From: Micractinium sp. NFX-FRZ
Lineage: Eukaryota; Chlorophyta; Trebouxiophyceae; Chlorellales; Chlorellaceae
DNA length: 64,000 bases
Assembly: GCA_029339195.1 (NCBI GenBank)
Contig: JAPTJF010000117.1
Location: 1 to 64,000 of the forward strand
Direction: 5' to 3'
Shown here piece after piece: positions 35,101 to 49,962 of this stretch; within the stretch, counting starts at the first letter, position 1; each line of letters begins with the position of its first letter. Position numbers and translations under genes: made by a program. The notes beneath the pieces are model-generated. The model had not been told where the DNA came from. It searched no databases and saw only the letters and a list, made by a program, of their open reading frames with translations.

Positions 35101-38100
35101 TCAGCAACAGGCACATATGCCGCTGACCCAGCCCGTTGAAAGATGCCTGCTTACCCTGCGCCACGCGTGCCGCGCTCCAGATGTCGCGCTTGCTGATCTC
35201 CACAAACCGCCCGCCTGGTCCTAGCGCCGCCAGCGAGCCGGCCACCATGCCGGTGCTGGTCAGGCTGTTGAGCACCACGCTTGCTCCTCCCAGCTCTGCG
35301 GCCTCGCTGACAAAGGCGGTGTCGCGGGAGCCCAGCACGTGCTGCACACCCAGGCTGTGCAGCAGCGCCCGCTTGGCAGGGCTGCCAGCTGTCGCCAGCG
35401 GCACCGCTCCCGCCGCCTGGATGACTTGGATGGCAGCCAATCCCACACCGCCTGCGGCCGCATGCACCAGCACAAGCTCCCCTGGCTGCAGGGCTGCCGC
35501 ACGGTGCAGGGCTGCATCCACCGTAACAAACACTGTGGGCATTGTAGCTGCTGCCTCAAATCCAAGGTTGGCTGGCATGGGCACCACGGTCCTGGATGAA
35601 GCCCGCACGTGACTGCCCAGGCTGCCCGCTGCAAGCCCAAACACGGGCTGCCCGATGGGCAGGGCGGGGCTACCGTCTGCAGCGGGGCCAGAGGCGATGA
35701 CGACGCCAGCGCAGTCGCCGCCGGGCGCCCCGGGGTCGCCGGGGTACATGCCCAGCACGTTGAGCACGTCCCTGCAAAGCGGTGGAGAGGTGTGTGCGAT
35801 TAAGGAGGAAGCCATTATGTGGCATCTGACTGTGAGTGAGGAAAGCGGATGCTTGAATGCCATGCCCTGTTCTGCCCGCTTTTCATGCATCATCCCCCAC
35901 ACACCTGAAGTTGATGCCCACCGCCTTGACCGCCACCAGCACCTGGCCGGGGGCCAAAGGAGCAGCGGGATCCAGGGGCAGGGGAGCCAGGTTCTGGAGG
36001 GCGCCACGTGGCTGGGGGAACAGCTGGAAGGGAGCAGGGGTGCTCCTGGCAGCGCTGGGCTGCATGAGAGGCAGGTAGCGGGCGCCGCCTGACGATGCCG
36101 AGCCGTAGCCATCAAATGGTGCTGCATCTTGAGCCCCAGCACCCACACGCAGGCGAGCCGCAGGCACCAGGCGGTGTGCCAAAGTGTCTGCATCTGAGCC
36201 TGCCACTGTGAGCGACTGGCACTCTGCTGCGGTCGTGCGCAGCAGGCCCCACAGCTGCCCTGCGGCCTCGCTGCCTGCTGAGCCAGCCGGCAGGGCAGAC
36301 ACGGCGTGCTGGCTGCCCGTCTGCAACTGCAGGCTGGACGCCCTGCTGCTAAGCGCGCCCTGCACAGCTGCCATGCTGGCGGCTGCGAGATGCACGCTGC
36401 TCTGGCCATGTGCTGCGGCCAGCTCCAGTCCCAGAGCGGTGCTGCTGTCTGCGTTGTCGGCCCCCTCAAAGCCAGCCAGAACAGAGTCTGCTACTGCCCA
36501 GCCAATCTCGTACAGCATGTCCTGTTGCTGCTGCACCTGAGCGCCGCCAGCCGCAGAGCCAGCTGACGCCCTGCCACGTGCGCCTGCCGTGGCCCGAGAC
36601 TCGAGGCGGTCCAGCTGGCACAGCCTGCCGCCAGCCGTCCCCACAACCATGTGGCTCCGCATCACAGCTGCCTCGCTGTCCTGCGCGCCCAGCGGCCGGT
36701 GCGCAATGGCAGCAGAGGCACCAGCGCTGCTGCAGCTGCTGCCCGCCACATGAATTGCTGCCAGAGTTGCCGGGACGTAGGTGGCCGAGCCGCCTGCCTG
36801 GCTGCTGGTGGCACTTGCACGGGGTACCATGCCACCAAGCTGCAGGCCGCAGTCCAGCACAGCTGGGTTCATAATAAACTCTGCTGGCTGCTGCACTGCT
36901 GGCTGCTTCACCTCTGCAGTGGCCGAGGTGCTTGCCAGGTTGCTATTTGATGAGCGGAGGAGCGCACGGAGGCCGACTGCATGAAGCCGGCTGTGTTCTA
37001 CAGGTGCTGCCACATGTGCGGGCACGAGAGCAAACCGTGTGCTGACATGGGCGGTGCTGGCGCTGGCCAGCTGGCAGGCGCCGTCAGCCACTGCCACCTC
37101 AGCGCGCAGGGCTGCCGCCAGATAGTCACTCGGGGCGGCCACAGGGCTGGGAAGGATGAAGGGGGCAGAAATGGAGGTGCCCACCAGGCTCAGGCCTGAC
37201 AGCAGGGCGGGGTTTCCCTGCAGCAGTGACTGCGCCACTGCTGCCGCCATCTCCAGATACCCGGCACCTGCATCGATCGACCAGTGAACACAACATTGAA
37301 TGCCGGTGGCAAGCGTAGCAGCGTTGCAAGCACAATATTGCATTCACAGGGCTGCATTGCTTGCTCTGTGACTACCACTTCCCTGGGCACAGAACCCCCC
37401 AGCGCCTCCTTGCCTGGGAAGATTGCCTTGCCGGAAACGCGGTGGTCGCTAAAGAAAGCATGCACAGCATGGCTGCCCAGCTGGACATCCATGACTGCCT
37501 TCCGTGCTGCGCCAGCGCCTGCCATGCTGGCACTGCCCAGCAGGGTGTGAGCGGGCGGCAGTACGTGGCTGTACTGCTGCTGCCAGACGGGCATGGCGCT
37601 GGGAGCCGAGGAGGCACCGCCAGCCTGCTGTGCTGGGCTCAGCAGGGCGTGGGCATTGGTGCCCTGGAAGGCAAAGGAGCTGACGCCAGACACGCCCGGC
37701 TGTGCTGCTGAGCTGGCAAAGCCGCCCTGCTGGCGTGACATGGCAAACAGGCCGCTGTTGGTGCCGCTCACGCTGCCCTCCATGTATGCATTGAGCTGCA
37801 GGGAGAGGAGGGCATGCTGTCAGTTAGTACCCCATATTGCCTTAGAAAGGCGATGTAAGGAAGCATGATCCACAGTGTCAACCGTTTTGAGGCAGCAAGC
37901 TGCAAGCAAGCATGCAAGCTAGCTTGCAAGCACCAAAGGTCCGTCCCCAAGGCCTCTCCACTTATCCTCTCCCCGCCTCACCTTGTGCAGGTGCAGGATG
38001 GGCTGCACCAGGCACGCCATCAGTGCCTTGGCAGCATGCGCCGCCCCCACCAGGCCAGCCGCGGGCTCTGTGTGGCCCATGCTGGTCTTGCCTGCCGCAA

Positions 38101-41100
38101 GAACAACCTGCCGGCCGTCAGTTGCGCTGCTGCGGCCGGCAGCCAGGACAGCTGCCAGGGCACCAACCTCGATAGGGTCACCCAGAGGCGTGCCTGTGCC
38201 GTGCAGCTGCACCATAGCAATGGCGGCAGCAGCAAGCCCGCCAGAGGCAAGCGCCTGGCGCACAGTGCCCTGCTGCGCCGGGCCGTTGGGCGCCGTCAGG
38301 GTGCTGCTGCGCCCGTCCTGGTTGACAGCACTGCCCGCCAGGTAGCACAGTACCGCCATGGGAGCAACTCCTGCTGCAGCGCGCTCACTGCTGTACATAG
38401 AGACCTCACTAGGCGGGGCCACCTGCTGCAGCAGCAGAGAGACAAACGCCTCGCCCCGCACGTAGCCATCGGCAGCACCGTCCAGGGTCTTGCAGCGCCC
38501 GTCGGCGGTCAGCATGCCGGCGCGGTTGAACATGGCAGAGGTGTGCGGGGTGAGGATGAGCTTGACGCCGGCTGCAAAGGGCAAGACAGGGCAAGGTCAC
38601 GTGTGACTGTGCATTAGGGTTCAGGTGAGATGGGGGCACCTACACAGAGACATGACGCAGGCTTTTCTGCGATGCATACAGCTGCCAGGCCCTTAAACCT
38701 CCCCTGCAAGGCTCTCTGACCTGTGGAGGCAAAGGAGCAGCCTCCCGACGTCATGCTGAGGCGCGCCATGTGTGTGCCCACCAGGGAAGATGAGCAGGCT
38801 GCAGGGCAGAAAGGGAGCGGGAGCAGTGCACAGAGGCGTTACCATGGGCTCACACAACTGGCCAACACAGCAATGCAATGAAGCACAGCTATGCACGGAC
38901 CAGATGCAAAGAGAAGTTGGGACAGCATCCCACCTGTGTCCACGGCCACTGCCGGCCCCTTGAATCCGTAGATGTAGCTGAGCCTGCCCGCAGCCACGCT
39001 CAGCGCTGAGCCAGTGGCCGAGTAGGGCGAGATGTCGGCGGCCGCCTGGGCCACGGTGCCAAAGTCGGGGGTTGAAATGCCCACAAACACGCCCACGCCA
39101 TCAGCTGCGGATGGGAAGGGAAGGCAGTATTCATAGAGCAGCATGTTCAGCTGACATTAAGACTGCTTGTGACAGAAACAGGCGCAGCGTGCATGAAGTA
39201 CGTGAATGGAGCTGCGCTTGCTATCGGACACAAGCCATGGTGCCTGCCCCCGTACCTGCCACCATGCTGGCTGCGCTGAGCCGTGCTGACGTCAGCGCCT
39301 CCTCTGTCACCTCCAGGAGCAGCCGCTGCTGGGGGTCCATGAGCACCGCCTCTGCATGGGTGTGGGCAGGGCGGACAGCATAGGGTGCCAACCTCCAATT
39401 CGCAGATCCCGAGGTGGGTTCCGGTGGCGAGGTCTCCTGGCCTTGTGGGGCAGCGGCCCCCTGCCGAGTGTGCAAAAGCCTGGGTGGGAGGCTGAAACAT
39501 CAGAGAGCCACGGCACAAGCAGATGCGCAGCCGCCGCCCTTGGCGCACTGTCTGCAGTAATGTAGTTATTCTTCTGCCCCATCCTCCCCTCTTCGCTTGG
39601 CCCCACCTGGTGCGGAGATGCTGAATGCGGAGGCATCAAACAGGAAGGCTCCCGAAATGAAGCCCCCGAAGCGTGCGGGCAGGTCCTGAGTCAGCTGCAG
39701 GTCAGCTTCCCAGCGGCTGGTGGGCACTGCTGACATGGCATCTGCCAGCTGGCAGGCCTCCAGAGCGCCAGCTGGTGAACGGCTGGCCATGCCGGTCACT
39801 GCAAGCAGCAGGCTGCTTGAAGAGGCTGCTGCAAGCTGGCCGGGGAGTGAGCTGGCGACCAATGGCATGGTCTCCGCTGCAGTTGAACCTGCCACGTCAG
39901 CCGCCACATCAGCAGCTGCCATGTTGTCTGAAATGAAGCCCGCAATGGCAGAGATGGTGGGGTAGTCAAACACCAGGGTGGAGGGCAGTGCCAGGCCCAG
40001 CCGCCCCTCCAGGCTGTTGCGCAGCTCCACCGCCCCCAGGCTGTCCAGTCCAGCCGCCATGAGCGGCTCGCTGGCGCTGACGCTGCCTCCAATGATGCCC
40101 TTGGCTGCTGCCTCCACCTCAGCAGTCACATACGCCAGGCGCTGCTCTGCTGGCATGCTGCCAGCAGGGCTGGCCCCTGCCTTGGGCTTTGCTGAAGCCG
40201 CAGCAGATGCTGCCGCTGGCTGGGCTGCTGCTGCGCCTGCTGCCTTGAGATGCTCAAACTCAGAAAGGAAGCCAGGCACCTGTGGCATGCCCTGCAGGAA
40301 GGCAGGCCAATCCACTGGTGCCATGGCTGCCACAGGCAGCGGGCACAGCCCGCCAGCAGCTGCCGGCTGAATAGTGGCCGCCAGCAGCAGGCCGTACAGA
40401 CCCTGCAGCCCGGAGGCAGGGGTGAGTGCCCCCAGGCCGAGGGCCTCCATTTTGGCGGCGCTCGCCGACGCCATGCCCGCCCCCTTCCACGCGCCGAACT
40501 GCACGCTGAGCATCGGTGCGCCTGCAGCCTGCTTGCTGGTGGCTGCTGCGTCCAGCCAGCTGTTGGCAATGCTGTAGTTCAGCTGCCCAACCGAGCCCAG
40601 CAGGGCTGCCACCGAAGAGAAGAGCACGCCACTCTGGGTGGGCTGGGCGGACAGGTGGCGCTCCGCCAGCCGCCAGGCTGTCGCCTTGGGGGCAAACACC
40701 TGCGGGAAGCGTGGCAGAGAGACGGGCGTGGACGTGGTTGAGAGGGGTCGACGGCTGCTGTGCACACGAGGCAAGCTGCCTGTGAAAAGTTGCAGAAATG
40801 CTTTCTTACCTGCCGGACGCCTGCCAGGGTCTGGTTGGCCACGGTGGCATCCGCCAGCACACCGCCAGCGTGCATGACGCCGGTCACAGCAGGCACGGCA
40901 TGCGCCAGCGCAGCCTCCACGTCAGCTGCGCAGCCTGCGTCTGCCTTGCTAAGCGTAACTGCCGCGTTCTGGTAGGGCAACAACAGTGCGGCAGCGCTGC
41001 CTTGGGTAAAGGTGCCGGTGCGGCTGACAAGCGCCAGGTGGCGCAGCCGCTGCTGGAGGAGCCAGCGGGAGACCAGGGTGCCCAGGGCTCCTGCAGTTGG

Positions 41101-44100
41101 GTTGAATATAAAGCACAGGCAGATCATGACATTGGATGAAGCACGGGAGGGAGCTGAAAGTCGTTTGCACCCTTTGTGCCGCAGCTGCACACAGCAAGGG
41201 CAACAGCAACCAGTCGCCAAGACTCACCAACACCGCCGGTGACGAGCCAGCTTCCTTCCATTGCCGCTGGCGGCTCTGCAGGCAGCGCCCGCACCACCAC
41301 CTTGCCCACGTGCCGGGCCTGGCTCATCTGGCGCAGCGCAGCGGCCACAGCGCCCATGTCGTGGGCGACCATGGGCAGCGGGCGCAGGCTGTCGGCCGCG
41401 AGGCCCGCCGACACACGCATGAGGGCGGCGTGCATGGCCAGAGGCGACATGAAGTCAACGGCCAGCAAGGAGTAGGCGACATCGGGCCTCTCTGCAGGTG
41501 AGTGGCAAAAGGGAGGTTGGTGAGGAATGCATGGTATGTGAATCGTTGCAGATTTGCGGCAGGCAGGGTGGTGTGAGGTGGCATGAGATGAGTGCATTAT
41601 GACTTGCAGCTGGGAGAACGCCGACTGCCGCTGACAGAGGCGGATGTCGTGTCGGCTCACCCTGTGCCACGCGGGCGGGGCTCCAGATGTCTCGCTTGCT
41701 GATCTCGATGAAGGAGCCACCGGGGGAGAGGGAGGCGAGGGTGGCTGCCACCATGCCCGCGCTGGTCAGCGTGTTGAGCGCCACATCAGCGCCGCCCTGC
41801 ACAGCGAAGCAAGGAAGTCAGGTTGGGATCAGCCGCCAAGCGATGCACAGCATGTAAGCCGGCCAACTTGAGCAGCACCTGCAGGCTTGCTTGTATGCCA
41901 AATTTCCACCTACAACAAGCTCACCTGTAGGCTCAGCTCCTCAGGGAAGAAGGTGTCACGCGAGCTGACCACCTGGCGTGCGCCCAGCGTGCGCAGCAGG
42001 GCGCGCTTGTTGGGGCTGCCAGCTGTGGCCACCGCCGTGGCACCAGCAGCGGCAATGACCTGCACCGCTGCCAGGCCCACGCCACCGGCAGCTGCATGCA
42101 CCAGCACACGGCTGCCGCTGTGGATGGCGGCGACGTGGTTGAGCGCTGTGTCTGCTGTGATGAAGACGGTGGGCATGGTGGCAGCCTCCTCAAAGCTGCA
42201 AAGGAGAAGGAACAAACCAAGAGTGCGGAACTTGCTGACAGGGGTAGCAGTGGCAAGGTCGGAAGAAGCCAACAGATCCAGCTTTGGCCGGCAAGATGCA
42301 GCTGTGGCAGCACAAGCTAGCGCAGTGCTGCTTTGCTTACCTCACAGAGGGAGGCATGGGCACCACAGTGTGGCTTGAAGCCACCACGTGGCTGCCCAGG
42401 CTGCCCCCTGCCAGACCAAACACGGCGTCGCCCGGCCCAGCCAGCACGGTGCTGCCGTGCATGACGTGTCCGCGCAGCACCACTCCTGCGCAGTCGCCGC
42501 CGGGCGGGCCGGGGTCGCCGGGGTACATGCCCAGCACGTTGAGCACGTCCCTGCAGCAAGAAGGAGGGCATGTGATGACGACAGGGCGGGGGTTGCGTGC
42601 AGGATGTGCGCGTCAGCTTGTTTGTGTCCCTCCCATATTTTCACACCGCCAATCCAGCCGCTGCCTAGCCCCCGCCGCACCTGAAGTTGATGCCCACCGC
42701 CTTGACCGCCACAAGCACCTCGTCTGCTGCCAGCTTCCGCCCCACATCCACGGGCAGCGCTGCCAGGCTGTTGAGGCTGCCACGTGGCATGGGGAAGAGG
42801 TGGTGAGGCCCCAGCTGCTCCACCGCCGCCGACTTGAGCAGCAGGGGCGCCAGGGTGGCGCCGGCGCGAGAGGCGGAGCCGAAGCCACCCGCCGCCGGAG
42901 CAGCGCCAGCTGGCAGCTGCATAAGCGCAGCGCTGCAAGAACTGAATCCATTGGTGGCCTGTCGATCGCCATCCTGGCTGCTCCACTGCTGCTGGGGCAC
43001 CTCTTGGTTGAGAGTCTTGACGAGGCCGGACAGGGCGGAAGCCGCAGCTGCCTTGGCGCTGCCGCCGTCGCCCGGGCTGGGCACACCAGGCAGGAGTGCC
43101 GCACCCACTGTCTGAAGCTGCACCAAGGGAGGTGCACTGCTGCCGCTGCTTGCCTTGAGCAGGCGCTGCACTGCGGCAATGGCAGATGCGGCAGCAGCAG
43201 CCGGCTCCCGCTGCTCAGCAGCCGACATGCGCCACAGCGGCTGCGCCCCGCTGGCGCTGACGGGCGCCAGGCTGGCGGCTGAGTCAGCCACCTGCCAGGT
43301 GGCCTCGTAAAGGCACTCGGTGCGCTCGGCCGCCTTGCTGCCAGCAGATGCCGCAGCGCCGCTGCTGCCCTGCACCTTGCCCATGGATTTAGCAGACAGG
43401 GAAGCAATGCTGCACAGCTGCGCCTGGCATCCGGGAGCGCTGAGCCTGAAGTCCGTGCTGACGGTGCCCTCGGCTGCTGGCACGGGCACTGCCGCCGCCC
43501 ACGCCTGCGCTGCAGGCGCCGCCTCGCTGCTGCAGCTGCCCTCTGCTGCCAGCCCTGCCGGGCCTGCGACCAGGAGTGCACCCATGCCAGCTGGCACATA
43601 CACCTCTGTGCTGCCTGCAGCCTTGAACACCTGACCCAACTGGAGGAAGCAGTCAAAGGCAGCTGGGTCCAGCCACACCCCGCTCCTGCCAGTGCCAGTG
43701 ATTAGGCTGGCAACTGCTGCGGCTGCACGAGGCACTGTGCCAGCAAATGCCTCAACTGCGCTGCGGACTGGCCGCCAGGCAGCGGCCTTGATGGGTGTTG
43801 TAAAGCGAGGCACACGCGCGGCCACAACTGCTGCTGCTGTGGCGGTGACATGCACCGGGCGGCTGTTGCTGCCAGCAGCCAGCGAGCTGACCTCGAGGCT
43901 GCCGCTGGCAGGCACCACGCAGCACTCAATCACAGCGCTTGCTGACTGCTGCTGGAGGGCAGGAAGCAGCAGGGGCGCGGGGATTGCGGCCCCGGTGACC
44001 GCCGCCCGCTCGTGCAGTGCAGAGTCGGAGGTGAGGGTCCTCAGTGCAGCGCCACACAGCTCAAAGTAGCCGGCACCTGCAGGCAGAGATGAGAGGCACA

Positions 44101-47100
44101 ACATCAATTGTGTCGGCCAGGCTGGCTGGCAGTGTCCAGTGGGGCTGCTGACCTGCAAGGACGGCTGCGTGTCTACCCTATTGTTCTTAGGAGGCAGGCC
44201 TTCAAACTGGGAATCCGTTGTCAGTCGCGACGATTTCCAAGCTTCCAGTCAGACCTCACCTGGGAAGAGGGGCTTTCCCATGACCTGGTGGTCCCACATG
44301 AATGCCAGGCTGGCATGCGCCAGGTCAGCATGGAACAGCACCCGCCTGCCACCTGCTGAGCTGGCAGATGGGGCTGCCACAGCGGCAGCATTGATGAGCA
44401 GGTGTGCCTCAGGAAGGACGTACTGCCTCTTGGGATGCCAGGCTGGCAGAGTGGCTGACGTGACAGCAGCGTCTGCGGGTGCTGCGGACAGCACAGCGTG
44501 TGCGTTGGTGCCTTGGAAGGCAAATGCGCTGACGCCCCACACGCAGGCTTGCCTAGAGCCAGATGCCTCTGGCAGCGCACCGCCCTGCTTTGGCAGGAGC
44601 GCAGCTGCCGCCCAGCCCTGCTGCTTCGACTGCAGCTGGCGCTGCTCCTGGAGGGTGCTGGCGACGTACGGGTTGACTGCCCTCAGGTGCATCAGCGGCA
44701 GCGTGAGCAGCTGCGTGGCAGCTGCATGGGCAAACAGCAGGCCCGCCAGGCCGGCAGCGGGCTCCGAGTGCCCCACCCACGACTTGCTGGATGCCAGCGC
44801 CAGCGGCTGCTGACGTGGCGCCTCGCTGTACACCGCCAGCGCGGCGCCCACCTCGATGGGGTCACCCAGGGAGGTGCCTGCAGGGAGGTGAAGGACAAGA
44901 GAAAGTCGGGGTGTAGGGTAGTCATGCTGTGAGGACTGCACAGCCAAGTCCAGAGATGTGTGGTCAGAGCCTCAGTCTCAAGCCAGATCCCGCTGTCAAG
45001 GCAGCGCATCCACAGCTCGCGCACCTGTGCCGTGCATGGACAGGCCAGCTATGGCCGCCGGTGCAACGTCAGCAGTTGCCATGGCGGCACGAATGACCTC
45101 CTGCTGCGCCGGCCCATTGGGCGCCGTCAGGCTGCTGCTGCGCCCGTCCTGGTTGACGGCGCTGCCACGAATGAGGACCGCAGAGGCGCTGTGGGCTCCA
45201 TCTGCTGAGCTGGCGGCTGCCACATCAGCAGTGGTAAGCACAAGTGTGATCACGGTTTCGCCACGCACGTAGCCGTCTGCGCCAGCGTCCAGGGCACGGC
45301 AGCGGCCGTAGGGAGACAGCATGCTGGCGGCCCACACGTAAGAGGTGGAAGCTGCCGTGGCCTGAATGTGCACGCCTGCAGGCAGGGGAGCGGGAGATGA
45401 GTGCTTGAGGAGCACAACGTGAGCTGGTGCCGCACAATAACAGCTGGTTTGGGTGGGCCCACAGGGTGCAAAGGCAAGGTTCGGCGGTGGTGGGCAGGTT
45501 CACAGTTCTGCTGTGCCCACGCGTGGCAGGTGCAACCGCATTATGGGGGATGCAGCACTTACCAGAGGCGTATGACAGGCGTGCCTCGCGATCGTGCAGC
45601 CCCCTGGCTGCCATGTGCAGCCCAACCAATGAGGCGGAGCAGGCGGTGTCGATGCTGACGCTGGGCCCCCGCAGGCCAAAGGCGTACGACAAGCGGCCGC
45701 AGGCCACGGAGAGGGCGCTGGAGGTGGCGTGGTAGACGCCGCGCTCGGCGTGCCGGGCCACCAGGCTCCCGTAGTCGGAAGAAGCGATGCCTGCAGAGAA
45801 GAGGGGCAATGGTGGTTACAAGGCTTGGATGAGAAGACAAGCAGGCAGGAGGGGAGGCTTGATACAGGATGAGCACGCTTGGGGGCAGCCTTGGCGGCCC
45901 AAGAACAGGCAGGCATTTTAACTCACCGACATAAATGCCGCGTGACCGCAGCGGCGCCAGAGTGGTGTCAGCAGACACGCCCAGCAGCGCCTCCCCAACA
46001 GTCTCCAGCAGCAGGCGCTGCTGGGGGTCCATCAGGGCGGCCTCGGCGTCCGGCACACTGAAGGCGGCGGCATCGAATGTGGCAATGTCTGCAAGATAGG
46101 CTCCAAATCGGGCTGCCAGGGCGTCCGATTCCACGTCCCAGCGGTCCAGAGGGACCAGCCCGACGGCGTCCACCCCCTGCTGTGCTGCCAGCTGGCCCAT
46201 CGCGCGCTGTGGTGAGCGCCAGCTGGCGCCCAGCATGACCACAGCGCTGTCGGTCGCGGGTGCAGAGGTGCGCACAAGGGCCTGGCCGCCGGCAGTGTCA
46301 CTGTGTGCGAGGCTGTCTGAGGCTGCTGCAGCTGCAGGCTGGCCGGCCAGCCGGCCAGCAAGGAACTCAGTAAGGGCTGCTGTGGTGGGGTAGTCAAACA
46401 CCAGGGTGGAGGGCAGCTGCAGGCCCAGCCGCTGCTGCAGGCTGCTCTGCAGCTCCACCGCACCCAGGCTGTCCAGGCCCGCTGCCATGAGCGGCTCGCT
46501 GGCGCTGACCTCCCTGCCCAGGATGCCGCTCACCGCTGCCTGCACTGCCGCTTGGACGGCTGTCACGTCCACAGACTTGACAGCAGCTGCCTGGGTAGCG
46601 GGCAGCCTGCCAGCCGGAGCTGCACCCTCCGCTGGAGCAAACTCGGCAAAGAGGCGAGGCAGAGGCTTGCGTGCCGCCGCCACAAACTGCTGCCAGCGGA
46701 AGGGCACCGCTGCCACCACACCGGCGCCTGCACCGCTGTTGCCGCACACTGCTGCCTCCAAGGCCTGAAGCCCGGAAGAGACAGAGATGAGGCCCATGCC
46801 CACTCGCTCAAGCCTGGCTGCGGTTGAGGCGTCCTGAGCCGCCATGCCCGCGGCCGCCCAGGCGCCCCACTGCACGCTGGTGGCAACGGCGCCTGCCTGC
46901 TGCGCCTGCTGTGCTGCCCCGTCCAGCACAGCATTGGCTGCGCTGTAGTTGGCCTGGCCGGGGGAGCCCAGAAGGGATGCCACCGAAGAGAAGAGGATGT
47001 TGCTGTCCATTGGCAGCAGCAGGGACTGCTGCTGCAGGCTGGCCAGGGCCGCTTGCTTGGGTGCCAGGACCTGCACAGGCAGCAGGGAGGGGTTGCAATC

Positions 47101-49910
47101 AGATGAGTTCCTGCACTGCCTGCGAGCCACAGCTCTGCCCAGCCTTCTGTCAGTCTCATCACCAAGCCGCGCACCACTAAGCTGCAGCAGATGAATGATC
47201 ACCCCCAAACCTTGCTCACCTGCCAAATTCCGGACAGTGTCTGATTGGCAATTGTCGCATCCGCCAGCACGCCGCCAGCGTGCATGATGCCACGCACGCC
47301 ACCGCCCACGCCGGCAGTCAGCAGATCCAACACGTCAGCTGCCAGCGCAGCGTCCGCCTTGCTGGCGGTGACGAGGCTGGGGGCACTGCTGACATCGGCA
47401 TTGGCAGCGAGCACAGCATCTGGCATGCCGCCTGAGCGGCTTAGCAGCAGGATTGAGCCAGCCCCCTGCTGCAGCAGCCAGAGGGAGACGTAGCCTCCCA
47501 GCACACCAGAGCCACCCGTGACAGCATACTGGCCACAAATCGAGCTGGCAGCTGTTCCCTCAAGAGAGGTGGAGCTAGCAGACAGGCGGGGCAGCAGGCG
47601 GGGCAGGAAGGATGCACCACCGTTGGTGGCCACGCCATGCAGGTCAGTGCTGCCGCTGGGAGAGCTCTTGGCGCCGACTGCCATTGACCAGGCAGCCCCT
47701 GTGGTGGTGCTGCTGCTGCCCCTGCTGCCGATGCTCCTGCTGAATGCTGAAATCGAGGTGGTGGGAGCCTCCTGAGCAAAGGCCTTGAGCACGCCGTGCA
47801 GAGCTGCAGCTGCGCTACTGGCTGCCGCTGCTGCCGAAGGTGCTGCCAGGGGCATCAGGCTGCCCTGCAGATCTGCCACAAGGCTGCCTGCCGGCTGCTT
47901 GAGCACAGCCTGGGCCACAGCAATGGCATCTGCCGCGCCGGCGCTGCGCCTTGCTGCCAGAGCTGGCATGCCGGCGGCAGAGTAAGAGGCAGCAGCCTCA
48001 GCTGCGCTTGCTGCCTCCCAACAGATGCTGTACAGCATGCCACCTGGCTGCTCCATGTGCGATGCAGACTGCTTTGCCTGGGCAGCCCTGACAGCAGCTG
48101 CAGAGACGGGGCCCGCAGTGATGCCAAACAGCTGCGCCCCGGCACTGCCAGAGCCAGTCCTGAGCTGCACGGTGTTCCTCGTGGCAGTCACCAACCGTGC
48201 ATCTCCAGCAGCTGCTGCAGCAGGGGCGCCAAGCAGCACGCCCTGCACCGCTGTCGCCAGCTGGCCGGCGGAGCACAGCTGTAGGGCCGCGTCGATTGCC
48301 GCTGGGCCTGCTGCCGTCGTCTGAAGCTGGGAGTGTGGATCGGCAGCCACCTCAGCGGCAGTTGAGTCATCAGGCTGGGCTGGGAAGTGGCTGTCACTGA
48401 TGAGAGCTGCCGCTGCACGGCTGAAGTTCAAGCCGGCCTGACCGAGGGAAGCAGCGGTGGCGCAGCTGGCAGAGCTCAGGTGCCCACTGCCCCATGCCTC
48501 TCCCACGCTGCCGTTCTTGCGGCTGCCAGCCAGCAGGCGCAGCTCAAAGCTGCCTGACTCCTGCGCAACAGCCACCTGCAGCAAGCCTGCTGCCGCCTGC
48601 TGCCCAGCGGGTACTGCGACACTGCCGAGCGTTAGGCCGCTGATCGTCCGGCAGCTGCCATCGGCTGTTGCGCCAGGCGCAGCTGCCAGCTGGGCTGCAG
48701 CCTCTGCTGCAAGCTCAATGGCTGTGCCCGTAGTGAGGAGGCTGGAGCCGCCCGCCATGAGCTGCAGCAGCCCAGCGGCGGCAGGCGCCTGCAGGCTGGC
48801 AGCAAAGAGTGCCAGCTGTCCGCCAACCTGCACCGCCTTGACCAAATCGAACTGAGGTGCCAGCAGCCAGTAGCTGGGGCGCTGCCACAGGCCGGTTGCC
48901 AGCTGGCTGACACCGCTGCCAGCTGGCGCCGCTGCCAGCAGCACGTGGGCATTGGTGCCTTGGAAGGCAAACGAGCTGACGCCGCTGACTGGCCCAGTGC
49001 TTCTAGCACTGGTGCTGACGAGCGGCAGGGCGCCTGCCTGGCGGGGCAGGCTCCACCTGCCCTTCTGCATTGCTGGCGTGATGTACGCATTCACTGCACC
49101 CGGACAGGGAAAGTGCAAACGATTTGGTTTAGCAAGTATGAAGGGGCAGTCTGCGTACACCTAGCAAATTCACGCATGCCTTCCAAGAAAAGGTTTTTAT
49201 CTATACGGTGTCCAATGTTAGCGCTCTGCTTGCTTGCCTGAGCGGAGGTGTAGGATGGGCAGGGAGGCATGCAGCGCCACCGCCAGGTGGCTGTGAGCCA
49301 GACCCATCACTCCAGCTGCCGGCTCAGAGTGGCCGATCAGCGACTTGCCGGCCATCAGCGCCAGCGGGGCGACCGCTGAGCTGGCGCTGCCAGCTTGCGG
49401 TGCTGCCACCATGACAGCTGCCAGGGCCCCAACCTCGATTGGGTCACCCAGGGAGGTGCCGGTGCCATGCAGCTGGACTGCGCTGACGTGGCCAGCTGCC
49501 AGGCTGGCACATGCCAGCGCTGCGCGCATCACCTCCTGCTGCGCCGGCCCGTTGGGTGCCGTCAGCCCGCTGCTGCGCCCGTCCTGGTTGACGGCGCTGC
49601 CAGCCACCACGGCTGTTACACCGGCATGCAGACCCTGCTGCCGTGCCTGTGCCTCTGCCATCAGTTCAAGCATCATGGCACCCGATGCCTCGGCACGCAC
49701 GTAGCCGTCGGCAGCGGTGTCAAGCGTCTTGCAGCGGCCATCCGCTGCCAGCATGCCAGACTTGCGGAACGCCACGGACACCACCTCTGCAGAAATTGGC
49801 GGGTGGGGGTGGCACATCAATGTTTAGCAGGGCAGCCAGGCGGACGAAGAACCCGCGTGCACGCATACATCGTGCTCCAGGATGACTAACCACTTCCTTG
49901 CTTATGCCGG

Positions 49911-49962
<52 letters not shown>

